Shown: positions 49,758 through 58,395 of the stretch, in pieces
Numbering within the stretch: position 1 is the stretch's first letter
Layout of the letters: every line of letters begins with the position of its first letter
Origin: Pontibacter burrus
GTDB taxonomy: Bacteria; Bacteroidota; Bacteroidia; Cytophagales; Hymenobacteraceae
Direction: 5' to 3'
Assembly (NCBI RefSeq): GCF_010686685.1
Contig: NZ_JAAGWD010000004.1
Span: 410,330-474,329, forward strand
Length of the DNA stretch: 64,000 nucleotides
Position numbers and translations under genes: made by a program
Notes under the pieces: model-generated
What the model saw: only the letters and a program-made list of their open reading frames with translations
Databases searched by the model: none
What the model was told of the DNA's origin: nothing

Positions 49758-51713
49758 ATGAATCAATTAGCCAAATCGTTTTCACGATTTTCTTTGCTGT
49801 TAGCCCTGTTGTGCCTTGTGGCTGTAACAGCCTCAGCGCAAAGCAATAGAAAGCTGATTAGAAGCGGAAACAAGCTTTTTGCCAAAGAAAATTACAGAGC
49901 GGCAGTTCCATTTTACGAGCAGGTGCTGGCCAACGATCCAAACAATGCCCAGGCTCTTTACTATGCCGGTATCAGCTACATGACCTTTGATAAGGAAAAA
50001 GCAGCTGATTATCTGTACCGTGCTCAGAAGATCAAGCCTAATGTAGACCGCGACATCAGTTACTGGTTAGGCCGCGCCGATCACATTAATTACCGTTTCG
50101 ATAGTGCGATTGAGCACTTCCAGGAAGCACAGAAAAACCTGCGCCGCCGCGATGAGGAGCGCCGTGAAGAACTGGCTATGCTGATTCAGCATGCCCGTAA
50201 CGCAAAACGCGAAGTAGCGAACCCGAAAGACATTTTCGTAAAGAACCTGGGTGGTGTGGTAAACTCTGCTTACTCAGAGCACAGCCCGGTTATTTCATCT
50301 GACGATAACTACCTACTGTATACCTCACGCAGCTCTGAAGCCACTGGTGGTACGCCTGCCCGCGATGGTGAGTACTACGAAGATATTTTCGAGTCGACGA
50401 GAATTGGAGAAGACGAGTGGTCGCCAACCAGACGCGTAGCAGGTGCGCTGAACAGTGCAAGCCACGATGCTTCTATCCAGCTATTTGATAACGATACAAA
50501 GCTGCTGCTTTACCGCGCTGATAATAATGGGGACATCATGGTGTCTGAGCGTCAGGCTGATGGTACCTGGGGTGAGCCGAAGAGTATTGGTCCAAACATC
50601 AATACAAAGCACTATGAGTCTGATGCCTATATCACAAAAGATGGCAAGACCCTGTTTTTCTCTACAAGTGCTTACTCAGAGTATGGCGACCTGGATATTT
50701 ATGTATCGCAGCGCCAGGCTGACGGAAGTTGGGGAACTCCTAGAAACATAGGCAACACTATCAACACGCCATTTGATGATGATAGCCCGTACTTCTCTGA
50801 GCACAATGGTACCTTATACTTTGCATCTACCGGCCACAATACTATGGGCGGATACGATATCTTTGCTTCTAAATATGATTCAGTTGCCAGAAGATGGGCA
50901 AAGCCGGTAAACCTGGGTGCACCGGTAAACACACCAGACGATGATACCTATTACCGTCTGAGCCCGGATGGCAGCTATGCTTATCTGTCGTCTTACAGAA
51001 TTGGTGGTTACGGTGAGAAAGATATCTACACTATAAACTATATCCGCAACGTGCGTGTGCAGGGCCAGGTGTTCTCTAAACTGGACAGCCTTGCCATACC
51101 AGGTGTGGAGTTAATTTTTAACGGTCTGCAGGCAGACAAGCGTCCGATCTCTTACCGCGATGTAACACGCCCTGACTCAGCATTCTACCAGGTGGATGTA
51201 TTGTCTGGCCGTAATTTCCAGATCCAGGTTTCGAAGGACGGCAAGTTGATTACAACTGAAGAAATGGAAATACCAATGGTATTGAACGATACTACTGTTA
51301 TCACCCGTAATTTCTACATCGATTATGTAGATACAACAGCTGTGCGTGCTGGTATGCTGGCAGTGAAACCGATCTACTTCGATACGGATGAGTATACACT
51401 TCGCCCAGAGTCTGTGAACGAACTGGATAGAGTAGTAGCTTACCTGAAGGCCAACCCACTGGTTAACCTGAGCATTGAAGGCCACTGCGACTCACGTGCA
51501 AGCGACGAGTATAACATGGTACTGGGTGCTAACCGTGCCAATGCTGCCTACGATTACCTGAAGAGCAAAGGCATCTCTGAAAGAAGACTGGTGACAGTTA
51601 GCTACGGCGAGCGCAGACCAGTTGCTCCAAATAACTCTGCTCAGAACATGCAGCTGAACAGAAGAACAGAGTTTAAGGTTATACCTAGAGCAGACCAGCC
51701 TACACAACAATAA
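49758..51713 (+). CDS. porE: PorE-like OmpA family protein (T9SS)
   Basis: 651 residues from ATG 49758 (MNQLAKSFSRFSLLLAL). Order of parts as known for PorE: signal peptide, TPR (SGNKLFAKENYRAAVPFYEQVL), PD40 propeller at ~170-420 (TLFFSTSAYSEYGDLDIYVSQ, YFASTGHNTMGGYDIFAS), a carboxypeptidase-regulatory-like domain (VRVQGQVFSKLDSLAIPGVE), and a C-terminal OmpA domain with NLSIEGHCDSRASDEYNM and NRRTEFKVI. PorE anchors the type IX secretion complex to peptidoglycan. The identification rests on the domain order; related OmpA/PD40 proteins exist. Confidence 0.85.
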   Translation: MNQLAKSFSRFSLLLALLCLVAVTASAQSNRKLIRSGNKLFAKENYRAAVPFYEQVLANDPNNAQALYYAGISYMTFDKEKAADYLYRAQKIKPNVDRDISYWLGRADHINYRFDSAIEHFQEAQKNLRRRDEERREELAMLIQHARNAKREVANPKDIFVKNLGGVVNSAYSEHSPVISSDDNYLLYTSRSSEATGGTPARDGEYYEDIFESTRIGEDEWSPTRRVAGALNSASHDASIQLFDNDTKLLLYRADNNGDIMVSERQADGTWGEPKSIGPNINTKHYESDAYITKDGKTLFFSTSAYSEYGDLDIYVSQRQADGSWGTPRNIGNTINTPFDDDSPYFSEHNGTLYFASTGHNTMGGYDIFASKYDSVARRWAKPVNLGAPVNTPDDDTYYRLSPDGSYAYLSSYRIGGYGEKDIYTINYIRNVRVQGQVFSKLDSLAIPGVELIFNGLQADKRPISYRDVTRPDSAFYQVDVLSGRNFQIQVSKDGKLITTEEMEIPMVLNDTTVITRNFYIDYVDTTAVRAGMLAVKPIYFDTDEYTLRPESVNELDRVVAYLKANPLVNLSIEGHCDSRASDEYNMVLGANRANAAYDYLKSKGISERRLVTVSYGERRPVAPNNSAQNMQLNRRTEFKVIPRADQPTQQ

Positions 51714-51756
51714 ACTATAGTTTGGGCTCACAGGAGCCGGATTTAACTATAAGCAG

Positions 51757-51784
51757 AACAGGCCGGGTATATGCCCGGCCTGTT
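51757..51784 (+). terminator. Terminator after porE
   Basis: Stem AACAGGCCGGG / CCCGGCCTGTT with a six-base loop and seven T. Confidence 0.92.
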
Positions 51785-51823
51785 TTTTTGCAGATAAACC
51801 ATGTTTTATAGGTACAGGTCGCG

Positions 51824-51831
51824 TATTTTTG
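51824..51831 (+). promoter_or_regulatory. Putative -7 promoter element of ubiE
   Basis: TATTTTTG matches TAnnTTTG, 22 bases before the ATG at 51854. Confidence 0.6.
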
Positions 51832-51853
51832 TGCATACTTATTAATTGCAACT

Positions 51854-52576
51854 ATGGCTGTAGTACCTTACAAAGACCAGAACGAGGACAAGAAATCGCA
51901 GGTGGCGAAGATGTTTAACAACATTGCCGGTAAGTACGATTTCCTGAATCACTTCCTTAGTGCTGGCATCGATATAATCTGGCGTAAAAAAGCGGTAAGC
52001 ATGCTTAAGCCAATTCAACCCAAGCAAGTGCTGGATATTGCCACCGGCACCGCCGACTTTGCCATTGAAACATTGCGCCTGAACCCGGACAAAATTACCG
52101 GTGTGGATATATCGGAAGGGATGCTGGCTGTAGGCCGCGAGAAAATCGCAAAAAAAGGGCTGACAAATAAGATAGAGTTACGCTACGGCGACTCCGAGAA
52201 CCTGCCTTTTGAAGATAACTCCTTTGATGCAATTACCGTAGCCTTTGGTGTACGCAACTTCGAGAACCTGGAGAAAGGACTGTCCGAGATGCACCGTGTT
52301 CTGAAGCCAGGCGGCATGGCCGTAGTTTTGGAGTTCTCGAACCCGCGCAGCTTCCCGATGAAACAATTGTACCAATTTTATTCCAGGAACATACTACCTA
52401 TGATAGGTAAAATCGTTTCTAAGGATAATGCCGCTTATACGTATCTGCCCGAGTCGGTGCAGGCTTTCCCGGACGGGCGCGCATTCCTGGAAATCTATGA
52501 GAAAGTTGGATTTAAATCTACACAATGGCACCCTTTAACATTTGGCATAAGCTCCATTTACACCGGACGAAAATAG
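51854..52576 (+). CDS. ubiE: Demethylmenaquinone methyltransferase (UbiE/MenG)
   Basis: 240 residues. Last methylation in menaquinone synthesis. UbiE signatures: [35 protein letters not shown] (SAM motif I), [28 protein letters not shown], and EFSNP(RSFP). It lies directly ahead of porT, whose reading frame begins 52 bases before the ubiE stop; this neighbour pair is common in Bacteroidota. Confidence 0.95.
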   Translation: MAVVPYKDQNEDKKSQVAKMFNNIAGKYDFLNHFLSAGIDIIWRKKAVSMLKPIQPKQVLDIATGTADFAIETLRLNPDKITGVDISEGMLAVGREKIAKKGLTNKIELRYGDSENLPFEDNSFDAITVAFGVRNFENLEKGLSEMHRVLKPGGMAVVLEFSNPRSFPMKQLYQFYSRNILPMIGKIVSKDNAAYTYLPESVQAFPDGRAFLEIYEKVGFKSTQWHPLTFGISSIYTGRK

Positions 52577-53298
52577 CGTTATTATCCTTACTGGCTCTAT
52601 TTATAGTTGCTCCGGCAGCGCAGGCCCAGAAAAGAATAAACACGCTTAATAAACCTGACTACGATAGCAAGCCGATCCATTATGGCTTTTACTTGGCAGC
52701 TCCGCTAACCAGATACCAGATCCAGCACTCGCAGGAATATGCCGATCAACTGGCTGCCGATCCATCAGGTGGGGAAGGTACTACCAACGTAAACCCAAAA
52801 TTCAGCCCTGGTTTTTATACCGGTCTGGTGCTGAACGTCCGCCTGGCAGATTACCTGGATGCCCGTTTTGTACCTGGCGTAGGCTTCTATAGCCGCAGGA
52901 TCGAGTTTACTGATATGCCCCAGGAAACCGGCGAACTGATGACGGAAGATAAAACCATCAGCTCGACCATGGTAGAGTTGCCTGTATTGCTAAAGCTGAA
53001 AGCGCAGCGCCGCTCTAATGCGCGGATGTACTTTGTGGCAGGTGTAAAGCCGGGCATTGACCTGGGCAGCGGTAAAAGCGACGAAAACCCGGACCGTGGC
53101 CTGGCTGTAAATAAATTTGACCTGGCACTGGAGTATGGTTTTGGGGTAGATATGTTTTACCCGTTCTTTAAGTTTGCACCGGAGATCCGTTTCTCGCATG
53201 GATTACTGAACCAGCATAAACAAACACAAAGTACCTATAGCCGCCTGCTGCAAAAGCAGACAAACCATAATATTTCACTAATCTTCTTCTTTGAATAA
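52525..53298 (+). CDS. porT: PorT family outer membrane beta-barrel protein
   Basis: 257 residues. Signal peptide with the hydrophobic core [18 protein letters not shown] (residues ~17-34), mature part a small beta-barrel: [59 protein letters not shown], and aromatic C-terminus LIFFFE. Matches PorT, a component of type IX secretion. The start within ubiE gives a 52-base overlap; no later start would keep the signal peptide intact. Confidence 0.9.
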   Translation: MAPFNIWHKLHLHRTKIALLSLLALFIVAPAAQAQKRINTLNKPDYDSKPIHYGFYLAAPLTRYQIQHSQEYADQLAADPSGGEGTTNVNPKFSPGFYTGLVLNVRLADYLDARFVPGVGFYSRRIEFTDMPQETGELMTEDKTISSTMVELPVLLKLKAQRRSNARMYFVAGVKPGIDLGSGKSDENPDRGLAVNKFDLALEYGFGVDMFYPFFKFAPEIRFSHGLLNQHKQTQSTYSRLLQKQTNHNISLIFFFE

Positions 53299-53305
53299 AA
53301 CAGAG

Positions 53306-54061
53306 ATGTCTAAAATAGCAGTTGTTACCGGAGCAACATCCGGTATAGGCCGCGCCACGGCCGTTGCACTGGCAAAACAGGGATACCGCATTATAGCGAC
53401 CGGCCGCCGTAAAGAGCGCCTCGAAGAATTGCAGCAGGAGCTGGAAGACACTACTACTGTGTTACCACTCTTGTTTGATGTGCGCAATAAGGAGGCTGTA
53501 CAGTTTGCTTTTGCATCGTTGCCTGAGGAGTGGCAGCAGATTGATGTGCTGATAAACAATGCCGGTAATGCCCATGGCCTGTCCCCGATACAGGACGGCG
53601 CGCTGGAAGACTGGGATGCGATGCTTGACATTAACGTAAAGGGCCTGCTTTATGTGAGCCATGCTATCATCCCATTTATGCAGGAGCAGGGCAAAGGGCA
53701 TATCATCAATGTTGGTTCTGTGGCCGGTAAAGAAGTATATGCAAATGGCAATGTGTATTGCGCCTCTAAACATGCAGTAGATGCTCTCTCAAAAGCCATG
53801 CGCATTGACCTGATACAGACAGGTATAAAAGTATCGGAAGTAAACCCGGGGGCTGTGGAAACAGAATTCTCTGAAGTACGATTTAAGGGAGATAAGGAGC
53901 GTGCCGCTGCCGTTTACCAGGGTTACCAGCCACTTACAGCTGATGATATTGCTGACTTGATTGCTTTTATAGTTACGCGTCCGCCGCACGTAAACCTGGC
54001 TGAGGTGCTGATCCTTCCGGCAGCACAGGCTTCGGCTACTGTAATGAACAAAAACCTATAG
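53306..54061 (+). CDS. Short-chain dehydrogenase/reductase (YdfG-like)
   Basis: 251 residues from ATG 53306 (MSKIAVVTGATSGIG). NAD(P) motif TGATSGIGRATAVAL, GRRKERLEELQQEL (suggests NADP), NNAGNAHGL, catalytic Ser, Tyr, Lys in NVGSVAGKEVYANGNVYCASKHAV. It resembles YdfG 3-hydroxy acid dehydrogenases, which act on serine-type substrates; substrate not proven. The stop TAG lies in a CTATAG core (AAC CTA TAG TTT). Confidence 0.9.
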   Translation: MSKIAVVTGATSGIGRATAVALAKQGYRIIATGRRKERLEELQQELEDTTTVLPLLFDVRNKEAVQFAFASLPEEWQQIDVLINNAGNAHGLSPIQDGALEDWDAMLDINVKGLLYVSHAIIPFMQEQGKGHIINVGSVAGKEVYANGNVYCASKHAVDALSKAMRIDLIQTGIKVSEVNPGAVETEFSEVRFKGDKERAAAVYQGYQPLTADDIADLIAFIVTRPPHVNLAEVLILPAAQASATVMNKNL

Positions 54062-54161
54062 TTTGGCTGGCTTAGACTAAAGTAGCTTGTAAACGTATAA
54101 AATAGGATGTAGCCGGCACGAAGCAGGCCACAGTTTATTAACTATATTAAGTATACAAGCT

Positions 54162-54647
54162 ATGAAAGACGAACAAAAAAACCAGGGCCAGCAAGGCAAC
54201 CAGCAATCTAATAAAAATCAGCAGCAGGGCAGCAGCCAGCAGCCACAGGGTAGTCAACAACAGGGCAGCCAACAGCAAGGAGGCCAAGGCCAGAACAGAG
54301 GCCAGCAGCAGGGATCTCAGAACCAACCGCAGGGTAGCCAGCAATCAGGAGGTATGCAGGGACAGAACAGAAACCAGCAATCCGGTGGCCAGGGATCAGG
54401 CATGAGCGGCCAGCAAGGCAGCCAGGGTTCCGGAATGGGACAGCAGCGAAGTGGCCAGGGTCAGAACACTGACATGAACCAGGGCGATTCTAACCAGGCT
54501 AACCGTACTGGCGCAACTAGTTCCGGCATGCGTGGTACTGATGCCTCATCAAGCCAGCAACAGGGCCAGGGCGCACAAAACGCTAAGGACCAAAACAACC
54601 GCAGTGGCAGCGACAGTGGCCAGAACACGAGTAAGAAAGACAGATAA
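54162..54647 (+). CDS. Low-complexity Gln/Gly/Ser/Asn-rich protein
   Basis: 161 residues made almost entirely of Gln, Gly, Ser and Asn, with Lys, Arg, Asp, Thr, Ala, Met, Pro and Glu as the rest. There is no Ile, Leu, Val, Phe, Tyr, Trp, His or Cys in the whole protein. Repeated units such as QQGSQ, QGQNR and SGGQG occur throughout. No signal peptide or membrane segment. Such composition is expected to be fully disordered, like hydrophilins. The codons do not look like a simple DNA repeat. The function is unknown; protection against desiccation is a guess. Confidence 0.75.
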   Translation: MKDEQKNQGQQGNQQSNKNQQQGSSQQPQGSQQQGSQQQGGQGQNRGQQQGSQNQPQGSQQSGGMQGQNRNQQSGGQGSGMSGQQGSQGSGMGQQRSGQGQNTDMNQGDSNQANRTGATSSGMRGTDASSSQQQGQGAQNAKDQNNRSGSDSGQNTSKKDR

Positions 54648-54659
54648 CTATAACGCTTG

Positions 54660-54716
54660 ATAAACTATAGAAAAGGGCAGTATCCGGTATGGATACTGCC
54701 CTTTTCTATAGTTTAT
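54660..54716. terminator. Bidirectional terminator with palindrome half-sites at its base
   Basis: Perfect 26-base arms 54660-54685 and 54691-54716 with a five-base loop GGTAT. The base of the stem is AAACTATAG / CTATAGTTT, i.e. the halves of the recurrent palindrome, the top GGGCAGTATCC / GGATACTGCCC. It lies between convergent genes. Confidence 0.95.
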
Positions 54717-54730
54717 AACTGGCGGAGATT

Positions 54731-56383
54731 TTAATCAAGGTAAAAGTGTAGCAACCACCCGGAGCCTGTAAAGTCTTTTGCACGTTGGTTGTCGTCCAGC
54801 TTAACACGGGCAGCTTTACCGGTTTTATAGTTGTTGCCGTATGTGGTGTCGGTAATGCAGATACGTTTCCCTTTTTTCTTTTTTTCGGTAGCTGTACTAT
54901 AGGTGTCTTCCCCATCTCCGCCCCAGATGCTGATCTTTATCGGATTAATGTCTTCACCTGATAGTAAGAACTGATCGTTTCCATCCAGCCCATACAAAAT
55001 AAGTTCTTTGGTATCATCAGCATGATAGGTTCTGTCAAACAACAGCTCTTTTACCTGGCCTTGCTTTGTGGTTTTAAATACCTGTACCTGTACTTCTTTT
55101 TTGTTCAGTGGTTTTATTACAAACTGCTCGTGCTTATCAGAGCCCACAACTATAGCCTGCTTTGCCAGGATGCCATAATACTCCTGTGCCAGCTTGTGCA
55201 GGTTGTTCCGATGATGTTTTACTTTGGCAACTATGGGTGCTGCCGTTAATTTATAAATGGTATCTGGCATTGCCTTAAAAGCATTTTCGATGACCTCATC
55301 GGTGAGGGCCGTTTTAACGCTGTCCGCAATTTCCTGCCAGTCCTGTTGGTTAAGTTCAGCCAGGATCAGGGCATCCAGGTGGCGTGCGTTATAGTTTAGC
55401 TTTGCCAGGTCGGGCACGTTGCGGCGGTAGGTTCTGAAGTGCGGCTTAAAACGGAGCAAGCGTGTTATCCAGGGGATGGGTGCATCATGCAATTTATAGA
55501 ACACGTTATCGCGGTCGCGTGGTACAGGGCGGTATAGGTAGGCTTTGTCTTCAGGCTCCAGTTCTGCCCAACGCCAGTTGTCTTCGTGCCGGCTCCAATC
55601 GCCTATCAGCATATCAAATAAACGCGCTCTGAGGTAATTGCGGGCATCTACTCTGGTATCGTTGTCTGATAAACGCTCGGTGAGCATAGAGCGAGTACTC
55701 TTTACTTTGCGGGCGTGGCCCATATACGGGTTGTCCTGCTGGTTGCCTGCAGGCCGACGTTCCAGCAACGCAACGGTGCCGCCTACCTGCTCCGTAAATT
55801 TACCTAACCTGGGGTCGTGCGGAATGTACACAATTTCCGGGGTTGTGTGGTAAATGCCGATTGCCTTGGCCATGTCGGGCAGTACAAGGGCGGCGTACGG
55901 GTGCGTGGCCGAGGTGGCATCGCGGGCAATGTTGGCAACGTAGCTTTTCTGCCATCTCGGTGACAAGGCACCCGCAGGTTCCTTATCTATAGAACGGAGT
56001 ACATATTCGATGCTATCCGGGTTGTATGCACGCAGGCTGATGGTCTGACGGCTGCCGCCCATTTTTGCGGGAGTCAGCCCACCGTGCGCAGTACCGATAT
56101 CGAGCACTTTTACAGGCACCGGCGTGTACCATGCCTGGCGGTAGTGTTTGCCATACAACAAGGTATGCAAGGTTCCGCGTTTATAGTGCATACCAGCAGC
56201 CAGGGTGATGGTACTATCGCTATAGTTGGTGATAGTGCCGGCGTTAGCAGGGGCTGTGGCTACCTGCTTTACGGTATGCGGATAACGCTGGCAGCTGCTC
56301 ATTAGCAAAGCAAACAACAATCCGAAAAGCAAACGATGCACCTGCAGCGTTTTATTAATTGAAACAGCAGTTTTATGAACCAT
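54731..56383 (-). CDS. Lipoprotein with DRH...DRDN motif, paralogue of the next
   Basis: 550 residues from ATG 56383 (MVHKTAVSINKTLQVHRLLF). Lipoprotein Cys in LLMSSCQRYP (about residue 30). Conserved with the neighbour: HYKRGTLHTLLYGKHYRQAW, YVANIARDATSATHPYAALVLPDMAKAIGI, DMLIGDWSRHEDNWRWAE and YRPVPRDRDNVFYK. Here the first motif is WSRH, where the paralogue has WDRH. These motifs resemble the DRH...D pattern of HipA-, FAM20- or CotH-like kinases. As I recall, similar domains occur in Bacteroidota fused to metallophosphoesterases or beta-barrels. The enzyme activity is unproven. Confidence 0.75.
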   Translation of the reverse strand: MVHKTAVSINKTLQVHRLLFGLLFALLMSSCQRYPHTVKQVATAPANAGTITNYSDSTITLAAGMHYKRGTLHTLLYGKHYRQAWYTPVPVKVLDIGTAHGGLTPAKMGGSRQTISLRAYNPDSIEYVLRSIDKEPAGALSPRWQKSYVANIARDATSATHPYAALVLPDMAKAIGIYHTTPEIVYIPHDPRLGKFTEQVGGTVALLERRPAGNQQDNPYMGHARKVKSTRSMLTERLSDNDTRVDARNYLRARLFDMLIGDWSRHEDNWRWAELEPEDKAYLYRPVPRDRDNVFYKLHDAPIPWITRLLRFKPHFRTYRRNVPDLAKLNYNARHLDALILAELNQQDWQEIADSVKTALTDEVIENAFKAMPDTIYKLTAAPIVAKVKHHRNNLHKLAQEYYGILAKQAIVVGSDKHEQFVIKPLNKKEVQVQVFKTTKQGQVKELLFDRTYHADDTKELILYGLDGNDQFLLSGEDINPIKISIWGGDGEDTYSTATEKKKKGKRICITDTTYGNNYKTGKAARVKLDDNQRAKDFTGSGWLLHFYLD

Positions 56384-56407
56384 TATTATTGTAAGATAAG
56401 CGTCAGA

Positions 56408-56444
56408 AGGCCAAAACTCTCTAACTCTCAAACTTTTTAACATT
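56408..56444 (-). repeat. GTTAGAGAGTT tail element
   Basis: On the minus strand AATGTTAAAAAGTTTGAGAG follows the stop codon of the 530-residue paralogue, oriented like the tails at 26080 and 27750. Confidence 0.65.
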
Positions 56445-58037
56445 CTAAAATCCTTCCCGGTCAAAGGCGTGCACCCGGATATCTTTCGTGGTTTTGTCTT
56501 TGGTTTCAGGACCGGCTTCTATTTCGGTACCACGCCTGGTATCGTACACCCAGGTTTTCTTGCCACCGCGTTTTACATTTGATTTGTCTTTAATTTCGTC
56601 TTCGCCACGACCGCCAACTATCATTACTTTTATGCCTTTGTTTACCTCCCCGCTGATATCAAATTCGTCATCTTCTGCCAGGCCGTATAGTGTGATTTTC
56701 TTGGTTTCGGAGTGCTTAAATGTGCGACGATAAGTAATTACATCATCTGATTTGCGGGAAACTATAACTTCGGTTTCGTTATCGTTCAGGCGCTTTACTT
56801 CAAATTTATCCTCTTCATCAGTTCCTGTTACAAAAGGTTCTTTGGCCAAAATTTCGTAAAACTCCTCTGCAGCTTTGCGCAATCCATCACGCCGGCTCCG
56901 AAGTTTTTTTGCCGTGTCTTCTCCCTCAATAGCATAAACCGATGGCGGAAGCTGCCTTACTGCCTCCTGAATCACGTCATCTGTAATCTGCTTTTGCAGC
57001 AGCACAGCTACCGAATCAAACTGCTCGCGCGTTACCTGCGACAGGGCGCGCTCATCCAAAAACTCAGAGTTCATAGCCAGGGCGTATACATCGTTTATGT
57101 CCTCATCAAATGACTCGAACTTGCGGATGGCCCAGTTGCGGCTGAAGATCCAGGGAATGATTCCATCCTGGAAACGGTAAAACACATTGTCGCGGTCTTT
57201 GGGGATGGGGCGGTAAATGGTGTTTTTACCTTTTTTGTATTCTGCCCACTCCCATTGGCCTTCGTGTCGGTCCCAGTCGTTCATCAGTATATCCAGCAGG
57301 CGGGCTTTGGCAAAAGTTTGCTGGTCTATAAAATGGTCGTCTTCCTCGAACATTTTGTTCAGCATTTTTTTGGAGCTCACAATATCCACGGCATCGCCTA
57401 GGGCTGGTGTAATGGCTTCTTTACCGTCGTATTTCTCTTCCAGCATAAAAATGTTGTTGCTGAAACGCTCGCTGTGTTCTCCGAAACTGGTATCGTTAGG
57501 AGCAACATAATATAGTTTGGGAGTGGAATGAGGAATTCCTGCAGCCTCGGCAAGAGGTGGTACCATCAAGGCGCCGTACGGGTTTATGGCCGATGTCTGG
57601 TCGCGCAGGATATTAGCAACAAAAGTTTTGTGCCATACAGCCGGTACCACACTCACAGGGTCTTTATCCAGCGAGCGCAGCGCATAAGTAAATCCGGTGC
57701 TATCGGATAGGGTCATACTTGTGGTCTGGAAACCACCGCCAAGTTTTTCGAATTTCAGGCCGCCTTTTACAGTTTTCAGGTCCAGCACCGGTACAGTTAC
57801 CGGCGCTGTCCAGACTGGTCTGTAATGCGTACCCCAGAATAACCGGTGAATGGCACCACGCTTATAGTGTTTGCCGGCCTGCACCGTAACGCTATCAAAA
57901 GCAGCAGGATTTTGCTGTAGTTGCTTGTAAACAGCCGGGTCTACAATGGGGGTTTTTGCGTAGAAATTTTTCCGGGCGCAGCCGCTAATGCTTATAAATA
58001 TGAGTGCAAGCAGTGCCTGCAGGTATATCGGTTTCAT
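56445..58037 (-). CDS. Lipoprotein with DRH...DRDN motif
   Basis: 530 residues. Lipoprotein signal with Cys at about residue 20 (LIFISISGCARKN). Conserved segments: HYKRGAIHRLFWGTHYRPVW, LRSLDKDPVSVVPAVW, FVANILRDQTSAINPYGALM, LLDILMNDWDRHEGQWEWAE, YRPIPKDRDNVFYR, and a C-terminal beta part with LYGLAEDDEFDISGEV and GGRGEDEI. The pattern could be a kinase-like fold with DRH and a DRDN metal site. It is immediately upstream of its shorter paralogue on the minus strand. Probably outer-membrane anchored. Function unknown. Confidence 0.78.
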   Translation of the reverse strand: MKPIYLQALLALIFISISGCARKNFYAKTPIVDPAVYKQLQQNPAAFDSVTVQAGKHYKRGAIHRLFWGTHYRPVWTAPVTVPVLDLKTVKGGLKFEKLGGGFQTTSMTLSDSTGFTYALRSLDKDPVSVVPAVWHKTFVANILRDQTSAINPYGALMVPPLAEAAGIPHSTPKLYYVAPNDTSFGEHSERFSNNIFMLEEKYDGKEAITPALGDAVDIVSSKKMLNKMFEEDDHFIDQQTFAKARLLDILMNDWDRHEGQWEWAEYKKGKNTIYRPIPKDRDNVFYRFQDGIIPWIFSRNWAIRKFESFDEDINDVYALAMNSEFLDERALSQVTREQFDSVAVLLQKQITDDVIQEAVRQLPPSVYAIEGEDTAKKLRSRRDGLRKAAEEFYEILAKEPFVTGTDEEDKFEVKRLNDNETEVIVSRKSDDVITYRRTFKHSETKKITLYGLAEDDEFDISGEVNKGIKVMIVGGRGEDEIKDKSNVKRGGKKTWVYDTRRGTEIEAGPETKDKTTKDIRVHAFDREGF

Positions 58038-58136
58038 AGGTAGTTCAGAATATAACTCTGATGCTATCTAACGTAATTCCGATATAATGTTTACAGACGA
58101 ATTAAACTATAGAGTTGTACGAAAGTAAGATTCCCG

Positions 58137-58349
58137 CTATTGTGAAATGTTTCTGCGGAATATTAATTTCTTATATAAGAACTGCAGAAGCATATATACT
58201 ACTGCCCACGACAGTACATCAACTATAAACTTATAAGTAAACACACCTTCTTCGTGCAGTTTGTATTCAAAGCCTACCAGGTAATTTGTCAGGTTGACGA
58301 TGATGTAAGTAGCTATGAGTAGGGTAATGGTTGGTAAGTTGTCTTTCAT
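58137..58349 (-). CDS. Small hypothetical membrane protein
   Basis: 70 residues with two membrane segments (ITLLIATYIIVNLTNYLVG and FIVDVLSWAVVYMLLQFLY) and a basic C-terminus. No family recognised. It lies upstream of the paralogous lipoproteins, on the same strand. Confidence 0.65.
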   Translation of the reverse strand: MKDNLPTITLLIATYIIVNLTNYLVGFEYKLHEEGVFTYKFIVDVLSWAVVYMLLQFLYKKLIFRRNISQ

Positions 58350-58395
58350 GAGGTTATAGTTTATAGTTGGTTGCTGCTACATTATTAAGAATTAT

